From Franzmannia pantelleriensis (lineage in GTDB: Bacteria > Pseudomonadota > Gammaproteobacteria > Pseudomonadales > Halomonadaceae), in assembly GCF_900102875.1 (NCBI RefSeq), contig NZ_FNGH01000006.1, positions 186,001 to 250,000 of the forward strand: DNA of 64,000 nucleotides, written 5' to 3'. The translations under genes were made by a program, and so were the position numbers. The notes under the pieces are model-generated. The model saw only the letters and a program-made list of their open reading frames with translations, did not search any database and had not been told where the DNA came from. Shown here piece after piece: positions 53,251-62,409 of the stretch (position 1 is the first letter of the stretch; each line of letters starts with the position of its first letter).

Positions 53251-54657
53251 ATGCAGATCTACAACACGCTGACGCGGCGCAAGGAACCCTTTACCCCCAT
53301 CGAGCCGGGCCGTGTGCGGATGTATGTGTGCGGCATGACCGTCTATGACTACTGCCACCTGGGCCATGCCCGGGTGATGGTGGCCTTCGATGTGATCACC
53401 CGCTACCTGCGCGCCCGCGGCTACGATGTCACCTATGTGCGCAACATCACCGATATCGACGACAAGATTCTCAAGCGTGCCGACGAGAACGATGAGCGCA
53501 TCAGCGCGCTGACCGAGCGCATGATCGCCGCCATGCACGAGGACGAGGCGCGGCTGTTCGTCGCGCGGCCGGACGCGGAGCCCCGCGCTACCGACCATAT
53601 TGACGAGATCGTCAGCATGATCGAGACGCTGATCGGCAAGGGCTACGCCTATGCCGCGGACAACGGCGACGTCTACTATCGGGTGCGCAAGTTCGAGGGC
53701 TACGGCAAGCTCAATAATCGTGATCTGGACGAGATGCGTTCCGGGGCGCGGGTCGAGGTCGAGGCGCACAAGGAAGACCCGCTTGATTTCGTGCTCTGGA
53801 AGGCTGCCAAGGCCGGCGAGGAAAGTTGGCCATCGCCGTGGGGCGAGGGGCGCCCCGGCTGGCATATCGAGTGCTCGGCGATGTCGACCTGCTGTTTGGG
53901 TGAGACCTTCGACATTCACGGTGGCGGGCCGGATCTAACCTTTCCGCATCATGAGAATGAGATTGCTCAGTCGGAGGCGGCGACCGGCAAGCCCTACGTC
54001 AACACCTGGATGCATGCCGGGGCGGTGCGGGTGAATCAGGAGAAGATGTCCAAGTCGCTGGGCAATTTCTTCACCATCCGCGACGTGCTCGAACATCACG
54101 ATCCCGAAGTGGTGCGCTACCTGCTGGTGGCCAGCCACTACCGCAGCCCGATCAACTATGCACTGGATTCGCTGTCCGAGGCGCGCAAGTCGCTGGAGCG
54201 TTTTTATACGGCCCTCGATGGTCTGGACCTGGTGGGTGTCGACGAGGCGGATAGCGCGCCGGTGGTTCAGGCAGAGCGCGCTTTCAACGCCGCCATGGAC
54301 GATGACTTCAATACCCCGGTGGCGCTGTCGGCTCTGTTCGATCTGACCCGCGAGCTGAATCGGGCCAAGAAGGAGGCACCTGCGTCGGCACCGCGCCTAG
54401 CCGTTGGCCTCAAGCGCTTGGCCGGCGTGCTCGGCCTGCTGCAGCAGGATCCGGCGACCTTCCTCAAGGGCGGTGACACTGCGCTGCCGCTGCCGGCCGC
54501 CGATATCGACGCACGTATCGCCGAGCGTGCCGCGGCTAAGCAGGCCAAGGATTTCGCCCGGGCCGATGCCATCCGCGACGAGTTGGCCGCCCTGGGGATC
54601 GAGCTCAAGGACTCCCGCGAGGGCACCACCTGGGTACTGACCAGCGTCGACGACTAG
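53251..54657 (+). CDS. cysS: Cysteinyl-tRNA synthetase
   Basis: CysRS charges tRNA-Cys. From ATG 53251 it has 468 residues; the longer frame opens inside glnS and is rejected. Class I signatures: [20 protein letters not shown] with zinc ligand Cys27 and the HLGH motif, and KMSKS at 265-269 ([12 protein letters not shown]). WHIECSAMS and the zinc-binding [20 protein letters not shown] are present. It forms a two-synthetase operon with glnS and is followed by a hairpin. Confidence 0.97.
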   Translation: MQIYNTLTRRKEPFTPIEPGRVRMYVCGMTVYDYCHLGHARVMVAFDVITRYLRARGYDVTYVRNITDIDDKILKRADENDERISALTERMIAAMHEDEARLFVARPDAEPRATDHIDEIVSMIETLIGKGYAYAADNGDVYYRVRKFEGYGKLNNRDLDEMRSGARVEVEAHKEDPLDFVLWKAAKAGEESWPSPWGEGRPGWHIECSAMSTCCLGETFDIHGGGPDLTFPHHENEIAQSEAATGKPYVNTWMHAGAVRVNQEKMSKSLGNFFTIRDVLEHHDPEVVRYLLVASHYRSPINYALDSLSEARKSLERFYTALDGLDLVGVDEADSAPVVQAERAFNAAMDDDFNTPVALSALFDLTRELNRAKKEAPASAPRLAVGLKRLAGVLGLLQQDPATFLKGGDTALPLPAADIDARIAERAAAKQAKDFARADAIRDELAALGIELKDSREGTTWVLTSVDD

Positions 54658-54683
54658 CATGTTCTGCCTTCATCCCGTTTCGG

Positions 54684-54703
54684 CGCCCGGCAGATGCCGG
54701 GCG
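54684..54703 (+). terminator. Hairpin after cysS
   Basis: Eight-base perfect stem CGCCCGGC / GCCGGGCG with an AGAT loop, then TCGTCGTT. Moderate terminator. Confidence 0.65.
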
Positions 54704-54721
54704 TCGTCGTTATGGTGGGGT

Positions 54722-54751
54722 TTGACAGTGGTTCGTCACCTTTACTAGTCT
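54722..54751 (+). promoter_or_regulatory. Sigma-70-type promoter of the M20 amidohydrolase gene
   Basis: Consensus -35 TTGACA (54722-54727), 18 bases, TAGTCT (54746-54751). The -10 element sits inside the left arm of the 26-bp palindrome, so a bound repressor would block it. Confidence 0.55.
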
Positions 54752-54772
54752 ATTTATCATGATAAATAGACT
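54747..54772. promoter_or_regulatory. 26-bp perfect palindrome, probable operator of the M20 gene
   Basis: The half-site AGTCTATTTATCA (54747-54759) is followed at once by its exact reverse complement (54760-54772). It is AT-rich in GC-rich DNA, overlaps the probable -10 element, and ends 34 bases before the ATG. No loop and no T run: a dimer-binding operator is far more likely than a terminator. Confidence 0.75.
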
Positions 54773-54806
54773 GGCATCGCGTTGCCGGCACACCAAGGGC
54801 GAGACC

Positions 54807-56075
54807 ATGGGGGTTACCTACGAACAAGCCGGTGCGCTGGCCTGGCAGTGGTTGGAGCAGATTGCCAGGGTTAGCGAAACCGAGGATCCCGAGAGCGAGG
54901 GCGTGACCCGGCTGTGCGCGACTCGCGAGCATCGCGCGGCGCTGGATCTGCTTGGTGGCTGGATGCGCGACGCAGGCATGACGGTGCGCGTGGATAATGG
55001 CGCCAATCTGATCGGGCGCTATGCCAGTGCCGATCCCGATGCGCGCACCTTGATTATGGGCTCGCACCAGGACACCGTGCCGCATGGCGGCAAGTACGAC
55101 GGCATCATGGGCGTGCTGCTGCCGCTGGCGCTGGTCCACTACCTGAATGACCACGCCATCGCACTGCCTTTTCACCTCGATGTGGTGGCCTTCAGCGACG
55201 AGGAGGGCACGCGTTTCAGTTCGACGCTGCTGGGCTCCAAGGTGCTGGCCGGCAGCTTCGATCCAGTGATGCTCGGGGCCGAGGACGATGCAGGGGTGAC
55301 GCTGCGCCAGGCGCTGCTTGATTTTGGCTGCGACCCCGAACGTATCGCCGACGATCGTTATCCCCCCGGCGCGGCGTTGGGCTTCGTCGAGGTGCATATC
55401 GAACAGGGCCCGCAGCTCGAGGCCGAGGGGCTGCCGATCGGCGTGGTCAGCGCCATCACCGGTATCGAGCGGCATAAGCTGAGCATCCATGGCCTGGCGG
55501 GGCACGCCGGGACGGTGCCGATGCACCTTCGCCAGGATGCGCTGGTAGGGGCCGCCAGGGTGATCGGGCTGGTCGATGAGCTGTGCAAGACCACCGATGA
55601 GCTGGTTGGGGTGGTGGGCAAGATCGACAACTCACCCAACGGCGTCAACGTGATTCCCCAGCGTACCGATCTCACCGTCGAGCTGCGCTCGCCCGAGGAT
55701 GCCACGCGGCTGGCGGCGCGCAACACGCTGCTGGCGCGTATCGAGGCGGCGCTTGCTGCGCTGGACCTGCGCCTCGAGCACCAGCTGATCTACGAACAGG
55801 CCGCGGTGCAGTGTGCCCCCGCCCTGGTCGCCCAGCTCGAGGCGGCGGTCGCGGCCAACGGGGTGGCGCCACGCACCCTGTTCAGCGGTGCCGGCCACGA
55901 TGGCCTGGCGATGCAGGCGCTGTGCGACATCGGCATGCTGTTCCTGCGCTGCGCGCGAGGCGTCAGCCACCATCCCGACGAGGCCATCGAACCCGATGAC
56001 CTAAGCGTGGTGGTTGCAGTACTGGCGAGCTTCTGCATGGCGCTCGCTGAGTCCGCCGATCAGCCCGTCGCCTGA
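54807..56075 (+). CDS. M20 family amidohydrolase (allantoate/N-carbamoyl-amino-acid hydrolase type)
   Basis: From ATG 54807 (AAGGGCGAG leader) the product has 422 residues. It belongs to the M20 zinc amidohydrolases of the AllC / N-carbamoyl-L-amino-acid hydrolase / beta-ureidopropionase group. Metal motifs: GSHQDTVPHGGKYDGIMG (His and bridging Asp), VAFSDEEGTRF (Glu pair), VEVHIEQGPQLE (His), and the C-terminal GAGHDGLAMQAL and SHHPDEAIEPDD. The dimerisation part GLAGHAGTVPMHLRQDAL is present. Exact substrate (allantoate, carbamoyl amino acid, ureidopropionate) cannot be told. No hydantoinase or transporter is beside it. Confidence 0.85.
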   Translation: MGVTYEQAGALAWQWLEQIARVSETEDPESEGVTRLCATREHRAALDLLGGWMRDAGMTVRVDNGANLIGRYASADPDARTLIMGSHQDTVPHGGKYDGIMGVLLPLALVHYLNDHAIALPFHLDVVAFSDEEGTRFSSTLLGSKVLAGSFDPVMLGAEDDAGVTLRQALLDFGCDPERIADDRYPPGAALGFVEVHIEQGPQLEAEGLPIGVVSAITGIERHKLSIHGLAGHAGTVPMHLRQDALVGAARVIGLVDELCKTTDELVGVVGKIDNSPNGVNVIPQRTDLTVELRSPEDATRLAARNTLLARIEAALAALDLRLEHQLIYEQAAVQCAPALVAQLEAAVAANGVAPRTLFSGAGHDGLAMQALCDIGMLFLRCARGVSHHPDEAIEPDDLSVVVAVLASFCMALAESADQPVA

Positions 56076-56126
56076 TGGTGGCGACCGCTGCCGGTATCTC
56101 AGCGGGTGGTTGGACGCCCAAATCGG

Positions 56127-57134
56127 TTACTGAGTGGCCAGAGGCGTAGAGGGCGGGAGCGGAATGCGTCGCGGCCAATCGTCGCCGACGATGAACAGCC
56201 GCTGCCAGCCTGATGGCGTCTGCAGCATCACCGGCAGCGGTGAGGCGTAGTCCGCGAAGTGGCGTTGGATATGGTGGTCCAGTGCGGCCAGCGGCAGCAG
56301 TTGGTCGTCGTGGGGCGGAGCCATCCAGTGGGGTTTGCTGAGCCAGGCGCCGCGAGTGTCGCCGTCGAGCGAGCGCTTGTATTCAGCCCACTGACGATAA
56401 TGCAGCCAGCGGCCGCGCAGGTGGTCGGCGGTGGCCTCGCGGGGGGCGACGAGGGCGGCGGCATCGACTGCCGGCGCAGCGATGAGCGGGTAGAACAGTG
56501 CACCGGGGATCGCCAGGCGCTGATCGATGCCGCGGGCGAGGGCGTCTTCGGCCAGCGTCGTTGAACCGAGCAGTTGGGTGAGGGTTGCCGCGTCGCTGAT
56601 CCGGTCGAGCAGCGGCAGCTGGTGATAATGCAGGTGTTCACGCTTGACCGCCAGGCTGTCGACGCAGCCGGGCCCGATCCAGCGTGTCTGGCTGTCGGCG
56701 TCGCCCGGCCCGCTGGCGAGGCCAAGGTAGAACTTGATGGCCACTTCCAGGTGCACCAGCCGGCCGTCGTCGCGCCGCTGATAAATCAGATCGAGCTCGC
56801 CCAGGGTGCGCTTGTCGCGCTCTATCCGGCAGTTGTGGGCGATCAGGCGGGTGCCGGGGGCCGTGTCGAGCAGGTGCTGCCAGAGACGCTCATGGTAGTG
56901 GCCGAGGCGGCCGTTAACACTGTCGCCAATCCGCTGCTCCAGTGCTTGGGGGGCGCGGTGCTGGGCATCCAGATAGTCGATCAGGGCGCTACCGGCCAGA
57001 CCCAGTTCCTCGCGTGACGGGCGCCCCGGCCAAGGCATCGCCAACAGGTCGGGCGCGTCGATCAGCCAGGCCAGGTCGCGAACCAGCGGATGAATATAGC
57101 GCTCGATGCGGCGTTGATCGTCCGTCTGACACAT
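56127..57134 (-). CDS. DUF1853 family protein, probable PD-(D/E)XK fold
   Basis: From ATG 57134 (AAGGAACG upstream) the product has 335 residues and resembles DUF1853 proteins. The segment RTLGELDLIYQRRDDGRLVHLEVAIKFYLGL (about 110-140) has the acidic residues and ExK spacing of a PD-(D/E)XK nuclease-type core (E-L-D then E-V-A-I-K). The start RIERYIHPLVRDLAWLIDAPDLL is typical of the family. No substrate or process is known to me. It diverges from the osmF-like gene, and that gene's promoter overlaps its first codons. Nuclease activity is only a structural inference. Confidence 0.72.
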   Translation of the reverse strand: MCQTDDQRRIERYIHPLVRDLAWLIDAPDLLAMPWPGRPSREELGLAGSALIDYLDAQHRAPQALEQRIGDSVNGRLGHYHERLWQHLLDTAPGTRLIAHNCRIERDKRTLGELDLIYQRRDDGRLVHLEVAIKFYLGLASGPGDADSQTRWIGPGCVDSLAVKREHLHYHQLPLLDRISDAATLTQLLGSTTLAEDALARGIDQRLAIPGALFYPLIAAPAVDAAALVAPREATADHLRGRWLHYRQWAEYKRSLDGDTRGAWLSKPHWMAPPHDDQLLPLAALDHHIQRHFADYASPLPVMLQTPSGWQRLFIVGDDWPRRIPLPPSTPLATQ

Positions 57135-57154
57135 GCGGCTACGTTCCTTATACT
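57126..57154 (+). promoter_or_regulatory. Sigma-70-type promoter of the osmF-like operon
   Basis: CTGACA (57126-57131), 17 bases, TATACT (57149-57154): one mismatch in each box. It lies 35 bases before the binding-protein ATG and overlaps the start of the divergent DUF1853 gene. Confidence 0.65.
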
Positions 57155-57189
57155 GAGCCCCATACCCATTTGACACTGGAGCGGTTGCG

Positions 57190-58098
57190 ATGAACAGGAC
57201 GTTGACGTGGATGAGTGCCGTGCTGGCCGGCGGCTTGCTGACCCTGAGCAGTGCTCAGGCCCACGAACCCGTGGTGGTGTCGTCGAAGATCGACACCGAA
57301 GGGGCCGTGCTCGGCCAGCTGATCCTGCTCAGCTTGGAGCGGGGCGGCATCGAGGTCGAGGATCGTACCCAATTGGGCGGTACCAGCATCGTACGCGAGG
57401 CCATCATCGCTGGCGAAATCGACCTCTATCCCGAGTACACCGGCAACGGCGCTTTCTTCTTCGACATGGCCGACAGCGACCTGTGGCGTGACGCCGAAGC
57501 GGCCCATGCCGAGGTCAAGTCGCTGGACCGGGAGCGCAACGGCTTAGTGTGGCTGACGCCGGCGGATGCCAACAATACCTGGGCGATGAGCGTACGCGGC
57601 GAACTGGCCCGTGAGCACGGCCTCGAAACCCTCGAGGACCTGGCCGACTACCTGGCCGATGGTGGTGAATTCATCTTTGCCGCCAGCGCCGAGTTCGTCG
57701 AGTCCGAGGCCGCGCTGCCGGCGTTCCAGGAGGCCTACGGTTTCGAGCTCAGTTCCGATCAGCTGGTGGTGCTGTCGGGAGGCAATACGGCCGCTACGCT
57801 GCGTGCCGCAGCGCTGCAGACCAACGGTGTCAATGCCGCCATGGCCTATGGCACCGATGGCGGGCTCAATGCCCTGGATATCCGGGTCCTCGAGGACACC
57901 TTGGGTGTGCAGCCGGTCTATCAGCCGGCGCCGCTGATTCGCGAGGATGTCCTCGAGGCTCATCCCGAGATCGAGTCGTTGCTGACGCCGGTGTTTCAGG
58001 CTCTCGACCTGGAAACCCTACAGCGCCTTAACGGCGATGTGGCGGTCGAGGGTGCCGACCCGCGGCAGGTCGCCAGCGAGTTTCTCGACGGCCTTTGA
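57190..58098 (+). CDS. osmF: OsmF-type ABC transporter substrate-binding protein
   Basis: The 302-residue periplasmic protein has a Sec signal (LTWMSAVLAGGLLTLSSAQA). It belongs to the OpuAC/OsmF group that binds glycine betaine or related quaternary amines: VVVSSKIDTEGAVLGQLILLSLERGGIEVEDRTQLGGTSIVREAIIAGEIDLYPEYTGNGAFFF. The gene order binding protein-permease-ATPase-permease equals E. coli osmF-yehY-yehX-yehW. In a salt-tolerant bacterium it may import an osmoprotectant, but E. coli OsmF has low betaine affinity, so the ligand is uncertain. Its stop overlaps the next start. Confidence 0.88.
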   Translation: MNRTLTWMSAVLAGGLLTLSSAQAHEPVVVSSKIDTEGAVLGQLILLSLERGGIEVEDRTQLGGTSIVREAIIAGEIDLYPEYTGNGAFFFDMADSDLWRDAEAAHAEVKSLDRERNGLVWLTPADANNTWAMSVRGELAREHGLETLEDLADYLADGGEFIFAASAEFVESEAALPAFQEAYGFELSSDQLVVLSGGNTAATLRAAALQTNGVNAAMAYGTDGGLNALDIRVLEDTLGVQPVYQPAPLIREDVLEAHPEIESLLTPVFQALDLETLQRLNGDVAVEGADPRQVASEFLDGL

Positions 58099-59306
58099 GC
58101 AACGTGACGTCTGATACCTGTGCGCTGCCCCCCGCGGCGCCCAATCCGGTGCTGCTGGTGCTGACAGCCCTGGCCGCTGGCGCGATAGTCGGTTTGCCGC
58201 TAGTCAGTGTGCAGCCCAATCGCATCATGCCCGGTGAGGGCCTGACGCTATGGGCCCTTGGTGGCCCAATGGCGCTGACTGGCGCACTGATGGTGCTTGC
58301 CGGTCTGACCTGGTTGGCGTGGCGGCCCACGCGGCGCGCACTGTCGGCAGCTCTGACGCTGGTTGGCCTGTGCCTGGCGCTGTTGCCCTGGGCCCTGGTG
58401 GTCGTCGCAGCTGCGCAGATCGAGCCTGGCATGAGTTCGGCGCGTATTGGCCTGGGGGCTGGCCTGTGGGCGCTGCTGTTCTTGCTGCTGTTGATGCTGC
58501 TGGAGTTGATCAATCGCCTGGCCCTGTCTCCGCTATTGAGGTGGGGGCTGTTGCTGGGGCTGGGGCTGTCGTTGCTGCTGGCGTTGACGGGCGGCGGGCT
58601 CGATGGCCTGGCGCTGATGCGTGAGTACCATGGACGCCGTGCGGCGTTTCATGCCGCGCTGCGCTATCACCTGCTGCTGGTATCGGCGGTGGTGGGGATC
58701 AGCCTGCTGCTGGCGGCCGGCCTGGCGCTGGCGATGCGCCGCTGGTCGGGCTTGCGGCGTGGCACGTTCAGCGTGCTGAGCGTGCTGCAGACGATTCCCA
58801 GCCTGGCGCTGTTCGGTCTGCTGCTGGCCCCGCTTGCTTACCTGGCCGTGCGGTTTACCTGGCTGGGTGATCTGGGCGTGCGTGGCATCGGCTGGGCGCC
58901 GGCGCTGATCGCGCTGGTGGCCTATAGCCTGCTGCCGATGACCCGCAACGCTTTTGTGGCCCTCGATGAGGTGGCCGCTGACGTGACCGACGCCGCACGC
59001 GGTATGGGCATGAGCCCTGCTCAGGTGTTCTGGCAGGTGCGCTTACCGCTGGCGCTTCCGGTCATGCTGGAAGGGATTCGCATCACTGCGGTGCAGGCCA
59101 TCGGCCTGGCGGCGGTGGCGGCGCTGATCGGTGCCGGCGGGCTTGGCACCTTTATCTTCCAGGGGCTTGGCCAGGCGGCGATGGATCTGGTGCTGCTGGG
59201 GGCCTTGCCGATCATCCTGATCGCGCTGCTGGTGGATGGCTTATTCAGCGCGCTGGCCGAGCAGCTGCGACGTGCTCAGGGACGAGGAGAGACGGCCCAT
59301 GCCTGA
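58095..59306 (+). CDS. yehY: OsmF-system ABC permease (YehY-like)
   Basis: A 403-residue inner-membrane permease. It opens most likely with TTG at 58095, overlapping the preceding stop (TTGA); a GTG at 58104 is the alternative, and there is no ATG in place. The N-terminal half has several extra hydrophobic segments, as in YehY. The C-terminal half is the BPD_transp_1 domain with the EAA-like loop ALDEVAADVTDAARGMGMSPAQVFWQVRLPLALPVMLEGI. It pairs with the second permease gene downstream. Confidence 0.86.
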   Translation: MSNVTSDTCALPPAAPNPVLLVLTALAAGAIVGLPLVSVQPNRIMPGEGLTLWALGGPMALTGALMVLAGLTWLAWRPTRRALSAALTLVGLCLALLPWALVVVAAAQIEPGMSSARIGLGAGLWALLFLLLLMLLELINRLALSPLLRWGLLLGLGLSLLLALTGGGLDGLALMREYHGRRAAFHAALRYHLLLVSAVVGISLLLAAGLALAMRRWSGLRRGTFSVLSVLQTIPSLALFGLLLAPLAYLAVRFTWLGDLGVRGIGWAPALIALVAYSLLPMTRNAFVALDEVAADVTDAARGMGMSPAQVFWQVRLPLALPVMLEGIRITAVQAIGLAAVAALIGAGGLGTFIFQGLGQAAMDLVLLGALPIILIALLVDGLFSALAEQLRRAQGRGETAHA

Positions 59307-60291
59307 TCAATCGGGAGCCGCGCCGGCGCTTATCGAGCTGGATGCGGTCACCAAGCGCTTTGGCGATGCCACTGCGGTGGATGCCATTTCGCTGGCGATT
59401 CCGCGCGGTGAGCTATGCGTACTGGTGGGCACGTCGGGTTGCGGAAAGTCGACCACCCTGCGCATGATCAACCGCCTGATCGAACACAGTTCCGGGCAGA
59501 TTCGCATCGATGGTCAGCAGATTCGCGACGTCGACGAGCAGCGCCTGCGGCGCCGGATCGGCTATGCCATCCAGAGTACCGGGCTGTTTCCCCACTGGAC
59601 GGTAGCGCGCAATATCGGCCTGGTGCCGCGCCTGCTGCGCTGGCCGGCGGCACGCATCGCCGCGCGGGTCAGCGAGCTGTTGGCATTGCTCGGACTTGAT
59701 GAAGATGAGTTTGCCGGCAAGTATCCCCACCAGCTCTCCGGTGGGCAGGCGCAGCGGGTCGGTGTGGCGAGAGCCCTGGCGGCAGATCCCGAGATTCTGC
59801 TGATGGACGAGCCCTTCGGTGCACTGGATCCGATTACCCGCGAGAGCCTGCAGGATGAGCTGCTGCGGCTGCAGGCGCGACTGCACAAGACCATCGTCTT
59901 CGTCACCCATGACATGGACGAAGCACTCAAGCTGGCCGACCGCCTCGTGGTCATGGATACCGGCCGCATCGTCCAGCAGGGCAGCGCCGCGGCGCTGCTT
60001 CAGGCGCCGGCCAACGCCTTCGTCGAATCGCTGCTGGGTGGCCGTGATCGCGGCCTCAAACACGCCGCCCTGACCCGCGTCGCCGAGCGCATGCGCCCGC
60101 TGACCGATGCCCAGGCCGGCGGCCCGGCGGTAGATACCTTGGGCGTATCTGCCGACGACAGCCTGCGTCAGGCGCTGTCGCTGATGCTGTGGCACGGCGT
60201 CGACAGCCTGCTTGTCAGCGACACGCAAGGGCAGGTGGTCGGCAGCCTCTCGCTGCAAGATGCCGTTGTCGAGCGGAACACCCGCGCATGA
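59299..60291 (+). CDS. yehX: OsmF-system ABC ATPase with CBS domain (YehX-like)
   Basis: From ATG 59299 the ATPase has 330 residues. Walker A GTSGCGKST (44-52), signature LSGGQ (146-150), Walker B EILLMDEPFGALDP and switch histidine FVTHD are intact. A single C-terminal CBS domain (about 277-327, VDTLGVSADDSLRQALSLMLWHGVDSLLVSD) is the feature that senses ionic strength or nucleotides in OpuA-type systems. Its start overlaps the permease stop by eight bases (ATGCCTGA), and its stop overlaps the next start (ATGA). Confidence 0.9.
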   Translation: MPDQSGAAPALIELDAVTKRFGDATAVDAISLAIPRGELCVLVGTSGCGKSTTLRMINRLIEHSSGQIRIDGQQIRDVDEQRLRRRIGYAIQSTGLFPHWTVARNIGLVPRLLRWPAARIAARVSELLALLGLDEDEFAGKYPHQLSGGQAQRVGVARALAADPEILLMDEPFGALDPITRESLQDELLRLQARLHKTIVFVTHDMDEALKLADRLVVMDTGRIVQQGSAAALLQAPANAFVESLLGGRDRGLKHAALTRVAERMRPLTDAQAGGPAVDTLGVSADDSLRQALSLMLWHGVDSLLVSDTQGQVVGSLSLQDAVVERNTRA

Positions 60292-61001
60292 GTTGGCTGC
60301 GACGCTCGAGTGCGCCGCTGGCCTGGGCGCTACTGCTGGTGACCCTGATGCTGTTGATGCCGCGGCTCGAGGAGGGGTTTCGCCTGATCGCACCGGATGC
60401 TCGCACGCTGATCTATCAGCGCGACAGCTTCGCTAGCCTGGTGGCCAATCATCTGCTGGTGGTTGGGGTGGCCTCACTGTGTGCCATCCTGCTCGGGATG
60501 GGCGCGGCGATCCTGGTCACGCGGCCGTGGGGGCGTGACTTCCTGCCGCTGGTCAGCCAGTTGGCCTCGATTGGCCAGACCTTTCCGCCGGTGGCCGTGC
60601 TGGCGCTGGCGGTGCCGGTGCTCGGCTTCGGCAGCGTGCCGACCATCGTCGCGCTCGTGCTCTACGGGCTGCTGCCTATCGTGCGCAACACCCTGGTCGG
60701 GATTCAGGGCATCTCACCGGGGGTAATGGAGTCGGCGCACGGCATGGGCATGTCGGGGCGCCAGATCCTATGGCAGGTGGAGTTGCCGCTGGCACGGCCG
60801 GTGATCCTGGCCGGCATTCGCACCTCGGTGACGATCAATATCGCCACCGCGGCAATCGGCTCGACCATCGGCGCGCGAACCCTGGGCGATCCGATCATCG
60901 CCGGCATCGTCAACGGCAACACCGCGTTTATCCTGCAAGGGGCGATATTGATCGCACTGCTGGCGCTGTGCGTGGATAGCCTGTTCGAGCGTTTGCAGTA
61001 G
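60288..61001 (+). CDS. yehW: OsmF-system ABC permease (YehW-like)
   Basis: From ATG 60288 this is a 237-residue permease with about six hydrophobic segments, equal in size to YehW. The BPD_transp_1 signature GISPGVMESAHGMGMSGRQILWQVELPLARPVILAGIRTSVTINIATAAIGSTIGA is clear. It ends the four-gene ABC operon. The longer frame from 60189 runs over the ATPase gene and is rejected. Confidence 0.9.
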   Translation: MSWLRRSSAPLAWALLLVTLMLLMPRLEEGFRLIAPDARTLIYQRDSFASLVANHLLVVGVASLCAILLGMGAAILVTRPWGRDFLPLVSQLASIGQTFPPVAVLALAVPVLGFGSVPTIVALVLYGLLPIVRNTLVGIQGISPGVMESAHGMGMSGRQILWQVELPLARPVILAGIRTSVTINIATAAIGSTIGARTLGDPIIAGIVNGNTAFILQGAILIALLALCVDSLFERLQ

Positions 61002-61205
61002 CGCATAAGCGGGATCCATCGTGTGAAGAAGCATTTGCTCGGACGGTTGGATGACGTTAACGTAAACTGATGATAGCGTTGATCCATGAATGGGTGAGAT
61101 GACGCCAAGCGGCTACCTTGAGAACAGGGGCATTCATCGCACCGCCCTACGGTCGCGCCCACAAGGCGACGACGCTCCTCCGACCACTACCCCAGGGAGA
61201 GGATC
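61002..61205. other. Intergenic region before the branched-chain dehydrogenase operon
   Basis: These 204 bases hold a lower-GC patch around 61020-61090 with the perfect palindrome ACGTTAACGT (61054-61063), placed about where a promoter would lie (TTGGAT at 61047-61052). This could be a regulator site for the operon. I see no terminator for the ABC operon and no small gene. Confidence 0.45.
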
Positions 61206-62408
61206 ATGACCCGCGACACCTCCAGCGTTCACGCCCCGCAGTTCATGACCGGCGACGAATGGCAGATCCCTACCTTTGCGCTGCTGCGTCAGGACGGCAC
61301 CCTGCATACGGGCGCCGAAGCGCCAGCGTTGACCCAGGACCAGGCGCTGCGCATCTACCGCGCGATGCGCTTCACCCGGGTGCTGGACGAGCGCATGCTG
61401 GCCGCTCAGCGCCAGGGGCGGCTGAGTTTCTACCTGCAGTGCACAGGCGAAGAGGCCACCGTGGTCGGCGCTACCGCGGCGCTGCGCGATGATGACATGA
61501 TCATGGCGCAGTACCGCGAGCAGGGGGCGCTGGCCTACCGCGGTTTCTCCATCGACGAGTTCATGAATCAGCTGTTCGGTAATGCCCTGGACTATGGCAA
61601 GGGGCGTCAGATGCCGATCCACTACGGCTCCGCCGAGCGCTACTACATGACCATCTCCTCGCCGCTGGCGACCCAGATTCCCCAGGCGGTGGGTTATGCC
61701 TATGGCCAGAAGCTGGACGCTGAAGGGCGCTGTACCATCACGTTCTTCGGCGAAGGCGCGGCCTCGGAAGGGGACTTCCATGCCGCCCTCAACATGGCCT
61801 CGGTGCATCAGGTGCCGGTGATCTTCCTGTGCCGCAACAATGGCTACGCTATCTCGACCCCGGTGGCCGAGCAGTTCGCCGCCGACGGCATCGCGCCGCG
61901 CGCCTTTGGCTACCGCATGCACGTGATACGGGTCGACGGTAACGACATTCTGGCGGTCTACCAGGCCACCCTGGCGGCACGCCGACTCGCCGTCGAACAC
62001 AACAAGCCGGTACTGATCGAGGCCATGACCTATCGTCTGGCCGCCCACTCCTCGTCGGATGATCCCGCCGGTTACCGCAGCCAGCAGGAGGAGGCGGCCT
62101 GGCGCGAGAAGGATCCGCTGGCGCGGATGCGCCTCTGGCTCGAGCATCAGGGGTGGTGGGATGACGACGACGAGCGCCGGCGCGAGGAGCAGCTGCGCGG
62201 CGAGATACTGGCCGGCATGAAGCGCGCCGAACGCGAGCCCCCGCCGCCCTTGGCGAGCCTGGTCAGCGACGTCTACGACCAGGTGCCACCGGCCCTGGCC
62301 GAGCAGCTGGCCGCACTGGAGGCCCACGTACGCCGCTATCCCGACCACTACCCACGTGGCGCTGTCGGCCTGAGTGACGGCGATGCGGCAAAAGCGGGAG
62401 GGCAGTGA
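61206..62408 (+). CDS. bkdA1: Branched-chain 2-oxoacid dehydrogenase E1 alpha subunit
   Basis: The 400-residue protein is the thiamine-diphosphate-binding half of E1. It carries [80 protein letters not shown], and the TPP motif [38 protein letters not shown]. Phosphorylatable-loop region [17 protein letters not shown] resembles the animal BCKDHA counterpart. This points to branched-chain 2-oxoacids rather than pyruvate. GGGAGAGG is the ribosome site. One base separates it from E1 beta. Confidence 0.92.
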   Translation: MTRDTSSVHAPQFMTGDEWQIPTFALLRQDGTLHTGAEAPALTQDQALRIYRAMRFTRVLDERMLAAQRQGRLSFYLQCTGEEATVVGATAALRDDDMIMAQYREQGALAYRGFSIDEFMNQLFGNALDYGKGRQMPIHYGSAERYYMTISSPLATQIPQAVGYAYGQKLDAEGRCTITFFGEGAASEGDFHAALNMASVHQVPVIFLCRNNGYAISTPVAEQFAADGIAPRAFGYRMHVIRVDGNDILAVYQATLAARRLAVEHNKPVLIEAMTYRLAAHSSSDDPAGYRSQQEEAAWREKDPLARMRLWLEHQGWWDDDDERRREEQLRGEILAGMKRAEREPPPPLASLVSDVYDQVPPALAEQLAALEAHVRRYPDHYPRGAVGLSDGDAAKAGGQ

Positions 62409-62409
62409 G

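Noticed and set aside
61134-62348. A 404-codon frame antisense to the E1 alpha gene
   Set aside because: E1 alpha has clear family motifs on the plus strand; the antisense frame has none.
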